Source of the DNA: CAXMNX01 sp964194845
GTDB taxonomy: Bacteria > Pseudomonadota > Alphaproteobacteria > Rhodobacterales > Rhodobacteraceae
Reading direction: 5' to 3'
Assembly: GCA_964194845.1 (NCBI GenBank)
Contig: CAXMNX010000064.1
Span: forward strand, 1 to 13,710
Length of the DNA stretch: 13,710 bases
In this document: positions 1 to 6,903 of the stretch, piece after piece
Layout of the letters: each line of letters opens with the position of its first letter
Numbering within the stretch: the stretch's first letter is position 1
Position numbers and translations under genes: made by a program
The notes under the pieces: model-generated
What the model saw: only the letters and a program-made list of their open reading frames with translations
Databases searched by the model: none
What the model was told of the DNA's origin: nothing

Positions 1-102
1 GGTTTTATGGGTTTACTATGGAGCGGCAATTTTCTGCTGGCTACCCCAAAATGGGGCCGAAACGGTCCCAATATTCGCCGGTAATCAGGTATTTCCGGCG
101 CC
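1..102. other. Left-edge non-coding stretch downstream of trkH
   Basis: I see no gene start here on either strand. In related Rhodobacterales the gene after trkH is often hfq, which would be transcribed in the same direction. No convincing start codon with a ribosome binding site is visible on the minus strand before the window ends, so any such gene lies outside. The only structure noted is the hairpin around 48-69. Confidence 0.4.
48..69 (-). terminator. Possible terminator hairpin after trkH
   Basis: On the minus strand, about 33 bases past the trkH stop, GGGACCG and CGGCCCC can pair around a TTT loop (plus-strand 53-69). This is a seven-pair stem with one A:C mismatch, followed by ATTTT. 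The T-run is short and is followed by GGGG, and that GGGG can also pair with the nearby CCCC in a competing small stem. It is therefore a weak intrinsic-terminator candidate. It would close the ntr-trk transcription unit, but read-through into a gene beyond the left edge is equally possible. Confidence 0.3.
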
Positions 103-1617
103 TCACCGCCAGAACTCGGGATTGAGCAGCGCGATGATTGCCAGTGTCTCTAACCGGCCCAGAACCATGGCCGCCGTCGCTATGGCCTTGGCCAGGTCGC
201 CTAACTGATCGAGCTTCAGCGGTGAAGCCGCGGCGACCTCGGTTAACGGGCCTGTTGTCGAAAGCGTCGCGACCGTCATCACAAGGGCTTCTTCAAACGA
301 CAGACCGGCCATCGCAAAAAGCACCGCGACCCCGGCCACTGACAGCGCGAACAGCATGAAAAATATCCACGCAACATAGGCGCCCTGACGGCGGAAACGA
401 CGGGCAGAAGCCCCGGCACCGGCGACCGATGACGGCAGCACCAGCTTGTTCATTTCGCGCGTTCCGTGCTTGTAAAGGGCAAACACCCTGAGAAGCTTCA
501 CGCCGCCTGCCGTGGTCGCGACCCCGCCGCCAAGTACCGCAAGCCCCATCAACACAATTCCAGGCGACGATAGCCCTGACCATGCGCGTGTAGCGCCCCA
601 TGTATCGGACACAAATCCGGTGGTGGTCAGAAACGAGGCCACGGTAAACAAAGCGCCCCAAAGCCCCTGAACGCCGTCGATAAGTGTAATCGCTGCTCCG
701 TCTTCAAACGTGGCGGCCCAATGGCGAAGAAATAGCAGTGCGGGAATAACAACGACAATCGCAAGCCCGATGCGTAATTCAGGGTCATCTGCCAGCGCCT
801 TCCAGCTTGGCCGCCGTTCGTCCGAGGTAAAGGTCACTCTTGAAAGCGCGAAGACGAAAAAGACGAAAATAAGCGCTTCGCCGAAAAACCCGGAAGGCGC
901 GGCGTCAGTTCCGCCTACGGGCGATATTCCGGACGTGGATAGTGCAGCCATCGCGTGGCTGATCGCAATCAGCGGCGTGTCGCCGGCGATTATCAGCGCG
1001 ACCCAAAGGATCAAAGTAAGCCCGCAATACACCGGCGCAAAACGAAGTGAATAGCGAAGCAATCTTTCGGACGGGTTGGTCGCGCGATCAAGTTGAACGG
1101 TGCTGCCGGAGGCGCCGGGTCCAACTTCGTCGCTGGACACGACCTCAAAACCACCGAGGTTCAGCGGCGCCAATATCGCAATTGCCGTGACCCAGACGAA
1201 GAACCCGCCAAGCCAACCAACCTCGGCCCGCCAAAGGTGCAGGCTGGGCGGCAGACGATCCGCTTCGAACAGCGTCATCCCGGTGGTTGTCAGGCTGGAC
1301 ACCATTTCGACATAGGCGTTGAAAAACCTTGTATCGGGCACGGCTTCGGAAAACGGCACCGCCAGCATCACCGGAAGCCCGGCAAAACAGATGAATATAG
1401 ATATCAGGTTGCTGCGACCCGGTCGCCGGATGCGGTAGGACGAAGCCGCAATGGCCAACATCCCGAACAAAATGAAGCCCAGCAGACCGGAGTACATAAA
1501 CGCCCGTGCGACGTCCAGATCGCGAACCGTATAGGCGTGAAGTGCGGGCACCTGCATCGCTAACGCGCCAATGCCCACGAGGAGAACAATCAGAGGTACC
1601 CGGGCAAGCCGTTCCAT
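103..1617 (-). CDS. trkH: Trk-type potassium uptake protein, membrane subunit TrkH
   Basis: Integral inner-membrane K+ translocating subunit of the Trk/Ktr/HKT superfamily, 504 residues, close to the usual TrkH length. The protein is strongly hydrophobic throughout. It shows the four pore-loop selectivity-filter motifs expected of the fold, each with its glycine: TTTGMT (Gly113), STSGIS (Gly230), TTTGFV (Gly334) and STTGPL (Gly456). The conserved GGGVATTAGGVK segment (about 363-374) lies in the third repeat, where TrkH proteins carry a gating helix break and a basic residue. The ATG shares one base with the trkA stop (TGATG on the minus strand), so translation is probably coupled and the two subunits made together. 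TrkA binds the cytoplasmic face and controls gating. Both start and stop are clear. Confident in family; ion preference (K+ versus some Na+) cannot be judged from sequence alone. Confidence 0.95.
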   Translation of the reverse strand: MERLARVPLIVLLVGIGALAMQVPALHAYTVRDLDVARAFMYSGLLGFILFGMLAIAASSYRIRRPGRSNLISIFICFAGLPVMLAVPFSEAVPDTRFFNAYVEMVSSLTTTGMTLFEADRLPPSLHLWRAEVGWLGGFFVWVTAIAILAPLNLGGFEVVSSDEVGPGASGSTVQLDRATNPSERLLRYSLRFAPVYCGLTLILWVALIIAGDTPLIAISHAMAALSTSGISPVGGTDAAPSGFFGEALIFVFFVFALSRVTFTSDERRPSWKALADDPELRIGLAIVVVIPALLFLRHWAATFEDGAAITLIDGVQGLWGALFTVASFLTTTGFVSDTWGATRAWSGLSSPGIVLMGLAVLGGGVATTAGGVKLLRVFALYKHGTREMNKLVLPSSVAGAGASARRFRRQGAYVAWIFFMLFALSVAGVAVLFAMAGLSFEEALVMTVATLSTTGPLTEVAAASPLKLDQLGDLAKAIATAAMVLGRLETLAIIALLNPEFWR

Positions 1618-2993
1618 CAGAAAAAGTCGATTGAGACCTGAAAGAGCGCTTCGACCCCAGGCACATCCGCGGCCATGACGAAAACGACAATTACGTCGCC
1701 TTCCTCGATCCGGGTTCCGCCGGTAGGTTTGATAATTTCTTCGCCTTTCATCACCGCACCCACAAGCACGCCTTCGGGGAAATCAATGTCCCGGATTGCC
1801 TTACCGGCCAGTGGCGAAGTGGATAGGATCTGTGCCTCGATCACTTCGGCCTCGGCATCGCCGATCGAGTAGACGCCGCGCACGCGCCCGTGGCGGATAT
1901 GGCGAAGAATTGAGCTGACCGTGGTGCCGCGCGGGTTGATGTAGGCGTCGATATTCAAGGGCTCCAACAGCGGGATCAGCGTCGGGTCATTCACCAACGC
2001 AATCGTCATCGGGCAACCGGCCTGCTTGGCGCGCACAGCCGCCAACAGGTTGGTTTTGTCGTCGTCGGTCACCGCCAGAACCGCATCCGCACGGTCGACG
2101 CCAGCTTCGGCCAGCAATTCTATATTCAGCCCATCGCCATTCAGCACAATCGTGCGTTCAAGCGCGTCTGCCGCGCGTTCGGCGCAGTCGCGGTTCTTTT
2201 CAATGATCTTCGCACGAAGCCGCTCAGCACGACCTTCAAGCGCGCTTGCGACGGCTAATCCGACGTTGCCGCCACCGATGATCACCACACGTTCCTGTCG
2301 GCGAACCGTCTTGCCGAAAATCTCGAATGTTCGTGTCATGTCATCGACGTGGCTGATCACGTAGACTTGGTCATGGGCGAAAAGCTGATCGCCCGGTTCC
2401 GGCGCAAAAAGCCGCCCGCTCCTGCGGACCCCCACCACAATGGCGCGCAGCGTCGAGAAGAGATCGGTAAGCTGGCGAAGCGGTGTGTCGACGACCGGGC
2501 AATCTTCGTCCAGTTGTATGCCGAGAAGTTGTGCCTTGCCGCCAAGGAATTGCTCGGCGTCGAAAGCGGCTGGTGCTGAAAGCCGCCTGAGTGCCGCTTC
2601 CGCAACTTCGCGTTCGGGGCTGATCACCACGTCTATTGGCATGTGATCGCGGCGGTAGAGGTCGGAATAGATTGCGGTCAGATAACTTTGCGCCCGAAGC
2701 CGCGCGATCTTGCGCGGGATTGAAAAGACCGAATGCGCAACCTGGCAGGTGACCATGTTCACTTCATCAGAAAAAGTGGCAGCGATGATCATGTCGGCGT
2801 CGCGCGCACCGGCGCGTTCCAGCACGTCGGGATAGCTGGCGTGCCCGGCGATCCCCTGGACATCGAGCGTATCGGTAATGCGGCGGACAAGTTCCGGATT
2901 ATTGTCGACGACGGTCACGTCGTTTCGCTCACCCGACAGGTGTCGCGCGATCTGCCAGCCGACCTGCCCCGCACCGCAGATAATGACCCTCAT
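1617..2993 (-). CDS. trkA: Trk system potassium uptake regulator TrkA
   Basis: Cytoplasmic NAD(H)-binding gating ring subunit of the Trk K+ system, 458 residues, the normal length for the duplicated form. The layout is RCK-N, RCK-C, RCK-N, RCK-C. The first Rossmann motif is GAGQVG at 7-12 with acidic Asp30 at the end of strand 2. The second is GGGNVG at 240-245 with Glu265 in the matching position. TrkA_C-like regulatory domains sit at roughly 140-225 and 370-455. The ATG at 2993 begins directly with the first beta strand (MRVIICGAGQ) and has a GAGG-type ribosome site just upstream; an ATG slightly further upstream is followed at once by TAA. The gene lies 108 bases after ntrX and overlaps trkH by one base. 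Co-location of trkAH with ntrYX is a recurring alphaproteobacterial arrangement and suggests co-transcription, though the 108-base gap could hold an extra promoter. Confidence 0.95.
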   Translation of the reverse strand: MRVIICGAGQVGWQIARHLSGERNDVTVVDNNPELVRRITDTLDVQGIAGHASYPDVLERAGARDADMIIAATFSDEVNMVTCQVAHSVFSIPRKIARLRAQSYLTAIYSDLYRRDHMPIDVVISPEREVAEAALRRLSAPAAFDAEQFLGGKAQLLGIQLDEDCPVVDTPLRQLTDLFSTLRAIVVGVRRSGRLFAPEPGDQLFAHDQVYVISHVDDMTRTFEIFGKTVRRQERVVIIGGGNVGLAVASALEGRAERLRAKIIEKNRDCAERAADALERTIVLNGDGLNIELLAEAGVDRADAVLAVTDDDKTNLLAAVRAKQAGCPMTIALVNDPTLIPLLEPLNIDAYINPRGTTVSSILRHIRHGRVRGVYSIGDAEAEVIEAQILSTSPLAGKAIRDIDFPEGVLVGAVMKGEEIIKPTGGTRIEEGDVIVVFVMAADVPGVEALFQVSIDFF

Positions 2994-3101
2994 TCGCGCC
3001 TCTGCTTCAGCCTCGTTCGCCCGGTGTTACATGGGTGCCTCGGCCTTGCAAGACGCACGCGCGCAATCCGGTTGCCCGCAATGACGCGCCGACATTCGGC
3101 C
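2994..3101 (-). other. Spacer between ntrX and trkA
   Basis: A 108-base gap, the second longest between genes of the minus-strand cluster after the dusB leader. I see no strong terminator and no clear -35/-10 pair. It contains one 22-codon open frame (3027-3095), which I do not consider a gene. The ribosome site of trkA (GAGG) lies at its left end. It could carry a secondary promoter for trkAH, but nothing in the bases proves it. Confidence 0.35.
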
Positions 3102-4520
3102 TCACGCGTCCTCCTCGGCTTCTTCGGCGACGGTGGCAAACCGCGCGCCTGAGCGGTTGGAGGTCACCACATTCAACGACTTGAGCTTGCGGTGAAGTGC
3201 GGAACGTTCCATGCCGACAAAGCCCGCAGTTCGGCTGATGTTGCCACCGAAGCGGTTGATCTGGGTCAGGAGATACTCACGCTCGAACATTTCGCGCGCT
3301 TCACGAAGCGGAAGCGTGGCGAGGCTGCCTGAAAGCACCACGCGACCGTCTTCCGCGTCGTCGTTGTCGCTGCCGCTTCCGGGGACTTCGCCGGCACCGA
3401 TGTCGCCCTTGTCCGACCCCAGGATCAGCACCCGTTCGATCACGTTTTTCAACTGCCGCACGTTGCCCGGCCACGACATTGTCTGAAGCATAGCCACGGC
3501 ATCGTCGCTTAGCGCGCGGAATGGCAAGCCTTGGTTTTTGTTGAAGCTTCCGATGAAAAATTCGGCCAGTTCGGGGATATCCTCGCGCCGTTCAGCCAGC
3601 GAAGGGACGTCGATTGGGACAACGTTTAACCGGTGGAAAAGTTCCTGCCGGAAGGTGCCTTCTTCGACTTCAAATTCGAGGTTTTTGGTGGTTGAGGATA
3701 TGACCCGCAGATCTACGCGCACCTTGTCACCGCCACCAACGCGCTGAAACTGCTGTTCGTTCAATACGCGGAGGATTTTGGACTGCGTGCCAAGGGGCAT
3801 GTCGCCTATTTCGTCAAAAAATATCAGGCCGCCGTGAGCTTGCTCCAGAAGGCCCGGTTCGATACCACGACCGGTGCTTTCGCGGCCAAAGAGCACTTCT
3901 TCCATGCGATCGGGTTCGATCGACGCCGAATTGACGGTGATGAAGGGCCCTTCGGCTTGGTTCGAGTTGGAGTGGATGAAGCGGGCGGCAATCTCCTTGC
4001 CGGCACCAGCCGGGCCAGTCAGCATCACGCGCCCATTGGATTTCGTCACTTTTTCGAGCTGAGCCTTCAGGCCACGAAACGCCTGGCTTGACCCGATCAT
4101 ATCGGCCGTGGTGACGTCCTTGCGCCGAAGCTCGGAGTTTTCACGGCGCAGCCGCGAAGTCTCCATCGCGCGGGTGACGACCACCATTAACTGGTCGATA
4201 TTAAAGGGTTTTTCGATGAAATCGTAAGCACCCTGTTTGATCGCGGCGACGGCAATTTCGATGTTTCCGTGACCGGAAATTATGATCACCGGCACATCCT
4301 GGTTGTCGCGCTTGACCGTCTTCAGGATGTCGATGCCGTCCATGTGGCTGTCTTTCAGCCAGATATCGAGCACCATCATCGACGGCGCCTCCTTGTTCAT
4401 CTCGTTCATCGCCTCTTCTGAATTCGCGGCGAGCCGGGTTGTAAATCCTTCGTCTTTCAAAATATCCGAGATGAGTTCGCGAATATCGCGTTCATCGTCG
4501 ACAATCAGTATATCGCCCAT
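3102..4520 (-). CDS. ntrX: Nitrogen assimilation response regulator NtrX
   Basis: Response regulator of the NtrY/NtrX pair, 472 residues. Domain order: receiver 1-120, with acidic pocket DDE at 8-10, phospho-acceptor Asp52 and Lys104; AAA+ ATPase about 142-370, with Walker A GPAGAGKE at 169-176 and Walker B FFDEIGD at 234-240; Fis-type helix-turn-helix about 424-448. The loop that carries GAFTGA in sigma-54 activators is replaced by FGRESTGRG (211-219) and a shortened segment, so direct activation of sigma-54 RNA polymerase is unlikely. The start is set by a strong AGGAGG five bases before the ATG; a longer frame reaches 4616 but runs into the end of ntrY. The gap to ntrY is 19 bases. In related bacteria NtrX links nitrogen metabolism, redox sensing and cell-envelope genes. 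The targets here cannot be read from sequence. Confidence 0.94.
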   Translation of the reverse strand: MGDILIVDDERDIRELISDILKDEGFTTRLAANSEEAMNEMNKEAPSMMVLDIWLKDSHMDGIDILKTVKRDNQDVPVIIISGHGNIEIAVAAIKQGAYDFIEKPFNIDQLMVVVTRAMETSRLRRENSELRRKDVTTADMIGSSQAFRGLKAQLEKVTKSNGRVMLTGPAGAGKEIAARFIHSNSNQAEGPFITVNSASIEPDRMEEVLFGRESTGRGIEPGLLEQAHGGLIFFDEIGDMPLGTQSKILRVLNEQQFQRVGGGDKVRVDLRVISSTTKNLEFEVEEGTFRQELFHRLNVVPIDVPSLAERREDIPELAEFFIGSFNKNQGLPFRALSDDAVAMLQTMSWPGNVRQLKNVIERVLILGSDKGDIGAGEVPGSGSDNDDAEDGRVVLSGSLATLPLREAREMFEREYLLTQINRFGGNISRTAGFVGMERSALHRKLKSLNVVTSNRSGARFATVAEEAEEDA

Positions 4521-4525
4521 CTTTA

Positions 4526-4531
4526 CCTCCT
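4526..4531 (-). promoter_or_regulatory. Ribosome binding site that fixes the ntrX start
   Basis: A perfect AGGAGG on the minus strand sits five bases upstream of the ATG ending at 4520. It lies in the 19-base ntrY-ntrX gap. It selects this ATG over the in-frame ATG at 4616, which would add 32 residues, uncharacteristic of a receiver domain, overlapping ntrY. Confidence 0.85.
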
Positions 4532-4539
4532 CATATTTT

Positions 4540-6837
4540 TCATTCGGCGACCTCCAGGTCGCTCGGTTCTTCTGTCGTCGTTGCGGTTGTCGGCAAAACA
4601 ATGTCGGCCCGGGCACCGATTTTGCCCGAGCTGTCCAGTGGTTCGGCGTCGATTAGGGTCAGCGTGCCGCCATGCTCTTCGATGATCTTTTTCACAATCG
4701 GCAGGCCCAGCCCGGTGCCCTTTTCGCGGGTGGTCACGTAGGGTTCGAAAAGCCGCGAGCGGTCTTCGGGAAGACCAATGCCGTTGTCGCTGATCGAGAT
4801 GCGAACTGCGTCGCGTTCGCGCGCCATTTCGACCAGAACGCGGGCATCGTGACCGACTGGCGCATGCCCCTTTTCACGCAGGGTTTCAATTGCTTCCCCC
4901 GCATTCTTAATGAGGTTTGTCAATGCCTGGCCAATCATCGTTGAATCAATTTCAGCCATAATGGGTGCGTCCGGCAGCTTGGCATCCAACGTCACGCCTT
5001 CAACCGCGTCCTGTTGCAGGATCGCGGCGTCGCGGACCAGCTGGACCAGATCATGGTTCGAGGTGTCGGGCTCGGGCATTCGCGCGAATTTCGAAAACTC
5101 ATCGACAATCCGCCTGAGATCGTTGGTCTGCCGGATTATCACATCGGTCATGCTGTCGAGCTGATCGACGGCGTCGCCTGCGAGCGGGCGAAACTTGCGC
5201 TTTATGCGTTCGGCGGAAAGTTGGATCGGGGTCAGTGGGTTTTTGATCTCGTGCGCGATCCGCCGGGCGACATCGCCCCAGGCGGCCATGCGTTGGGCTG
5301 TGACCAGATCGGTCACATCATCAAAGGCGATCACATATCCTTCGTCATCACCGCCGGCGTTTCGGCGCGTGGCGATCCGCACCAGCAGGGTTTCGGCGAC
5401 GCCTTTGCGTGAAAGCCGAACCTCATCTTGCTCGGTTTCGCGGCCGCTTCGTTGCAACCGTCTGAAAAGAAGCGAAAACTCTGGCACAACCACATCAAGC
5501 GGCGACGACATCTCGGTCTTGTCCTCGGCCTTGAGAATGCGCTCTGCGGAGCGGTTGATAAACGTGACGCGACCCTCGGTGTCGAGCCCGATAACGCCCG
5601 CCGTAACCGACGACAGAACGGAATCGAATAGCCGCCGCCGGCGTTCAATCTGGCGATTGGTGGAAAGCAATGCGTCGCGCTGGCCCTTTAGCTGGCGGGT
5701 CATCTGATTGAAAAGCCGACCAAGCATGGCGATCTCGTCTTCGCCCTGCTCTTCCGGCACCTGGACATCAAGATCGCCGGAACCGACCCGCTGGGCCGCG
5801 CCTGCCAAACGACCGACCGGCTGCGCAAGGCGTTCGGCAAACCAGAGACCCAACCAGATGGCCGCCAGGATCAGAATGACCGCGAACCCGAGATACAAAA
5901 GACCAAATTCGAATACGACCCGTCCCCGTTCGGCTTCAAGCTGGGTATAAAGCTGGGCCGTCGCCTCGGCTTCGTCCAACAGACCAAGAATGCGGCCGTC
6001 AACGTTGCGCGAAACATAGAGGAAACGGTCTGGAAACGCATTCAGGCGCAGAAGTGCGCGAAATTCATCCGCCTCGAGATCTTCGATGATGACCAGTTCA
6101 TCGTCGTTCGCGCGTTCTATCGCGGGTGCGCCGGGGGCCTCGAAATCGAACAAATAGGATCGTTCGCCACGGGTTCGGATCGCCCCTGTGCCGTCGATGA
6201 CATATGCCTCGCGAAGCCCGCGCTGGATTTGCCCCTGTCCCTGACCAAGGAGCTGACGCAGTTCGCCGTCAGAGACGAATACCGACCTGCGGCGGGTGCT
6301 GTTGAGAAACCGCGCCAGCGCCTGTGCGTCTTCGGTAAGGTCGCCGCGTTGATCGTCCTGATATGCTTCGGCTGCCGAAAGCGATGCGCCGACGACGCTT
6401 CGAACCCGATCCGAGAACCAGCCTTCAAGCCCGATATTGATGGTAAGGCCCGCGAAAATGGCAACCGTGACGGTTGGGATCAGTGCGATCAACGCAAAGA
6501 CACCGGTGAGGCGCAGGTGCAGGCGAGACCCCGCCGATTTCGCCCGGCGCGCGGCGATCATCGAAGCGATGCGGGACAGCACCAGTGCGGCAACAACCAG
6601 CACGTAGACCAGATCGGCGAGCAGAACGAGTCGCAGCGAAATCGTTGATGCCGTGCGATCAAGCGGGCCGAGTACCAGGAAAGTTGCCAAGGCAAGAATG
6701 GGCCCAAGGATGACCAGCCCAAGGGTCGCCGCGTTCTGAACGCGACGCATCCGTCTGAGACGGTTGAGTTTTTCTAGTGTTGCTGTCCGCGCACGCCCCG
6801 CCACCCGGATGCTCCGATATGATGTGCCGTCACTCAC
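4540..6837 (-). CDS. ntrY: Membrane sensor histidine kinase NtrY
   Basis: Sensor kinase partner of NtrX. With the GTG start at 6837 it has 765 residues. Domains in that numbering: three N-terminal membrane segments at about 35-57, 68-90 and 108-133; an extracytoplasmic sensing region about 134-307; a fourth membrane segment 308-333; HAMP 333-383; PAS about 401-513; HisKA with phospho-acceptor His529 in ARRIAHEIKNPL; HATPase with Asn645 (N box), DNGIGLP at 684-690 and GTGLGL at 707-712. All catalytic motifs are intact. The start is uncertain. The longest frame begins at a GTG at 6888 (782 residues) with no visible ribosome site. The GTG at 6837 has AAGGCGG five bases upstream, so I prefer it. 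The gene follows ntrC and precedes ntrX by 19 bases. The signal is not known from sequence; nitrogen and redox roles are reported for homologues. Confidence 0.92.
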   Translation of the reverse strand: MSDGTSYRSIRVAGRARTATLEKLNRLRRMRRVQNAATLGLVILGPILALATFLVLGPLDRTASTISLRLVLLADLVYVLVVAALVLSRIASMIAARRAKSAGSRLHLRLTGVFALIALIPTVTVAIFAGLTINIGLEGWFSDRVRSVVGASLSAAEAYQDDQRGDLTEDAQALARFLNSTRRRSVFVSDGELRQLLGQGQGQIQRGLREAYVIDGTGAIRTRGERSYLFDFEAPGAPAIERANDDELVIIEDLEADEFRALLRLNAFPDRFLYVSRNVDGRILGLLDEAEATAQLYTQLEAERGRVVFEFGLLYLGFAVILILAAIWLGLWFAERLAQPVGRLAGAAQRVGSGDLDVQVPEEQGEDEIAMLGRLFNQMTRQLKGQRDALLSTNRQIERRRRLFDSVLSSVTAGVIGLDTEGRVTFINRSAERILKAEDKTEMSSPLDVVVPEFSLLFRRLQRSGRETEQDEVRLSRKGVAETLLVRIATRRNAGGDDEGYVIAFDDVTDLVTAQRMAAWGDVARRIAHEIKNPLTPIQLSAERIKRKFRPLAGDAVDQLDSMTDVIIRQTNDLRRIVDEFSKFARMPEPDTSNHDLVQLVRDAAILQQDAVEGVTLDAKLPDAPIMAEIDSTMIGQALTNLIKNAGEAIETLREKGHAPVGHDARVLVEMARERDAVRISISDNGIGLPEDRSRLFEPYVTTREKGTGLGLPIVKKIIEEHGGTLTLIDAEPLDSSGKIGARADIVLPTTATTTEEPSDLEVAE

Positions 6838-6842
6838 GGCAA

Positions 6843-6849
6843 CCGCCTT
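6843..6849 (-). promoter_or_regulatory. Ribosome binding site favouring the inner ntrY start
   Basis: AAGGCGG on the minus strand lies five bases before the GTG at 6835-6837. No comparable purine-rich site precedes the outer GTG at 6886-6888. This is the main reason for placing the ntrY start at 6837, which leaves a 66-base leader after ntrC. Confidence 0.55.
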
Positions 6850-6863
6850 ATGTTGTGCGCCAG

Positions 6864-6872
6864 TTATCCACA
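6864..6872 (+). promoter_or_regulatory. Perfect DnaA-box sequence at the ntrC/ntrY junction
   Basis: The nonamer TTATCCACA matches the bacterial DnaA-box consensus exactly. If ntrY starts at 6837 it lies in the non-coding 66-base leader between ntrC and ntrY; if ntrY starts at 6888 it is coding. There is no cluster of further boxes and no AT-rich unwinding region, so this is not a replication origin. It may be a chance match or a DnaA-dependent regulatory site. Confidence 0.35.
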
Positions 6873-6903
6873 GATGCGGATTGGCCACGATTATGTTGCG
6901 GTT

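Noticed and set aside
3027..3095. A 22-codon minus-strand open frame between ntrX and trkA that could be a leader peptide.
   Set aside because: No ribosome site, no recognisable attenuator structure around it and nothing unusual in its residues; chance is the simpler explanation.
6864..6872. The DnaA box as evidence of a replication origin.
   Set aside because: A single box with no further boxes nearby, no AT-rich unwinding element and no dnaA, dnaN, repABC or hemE/parAB genes in the window.
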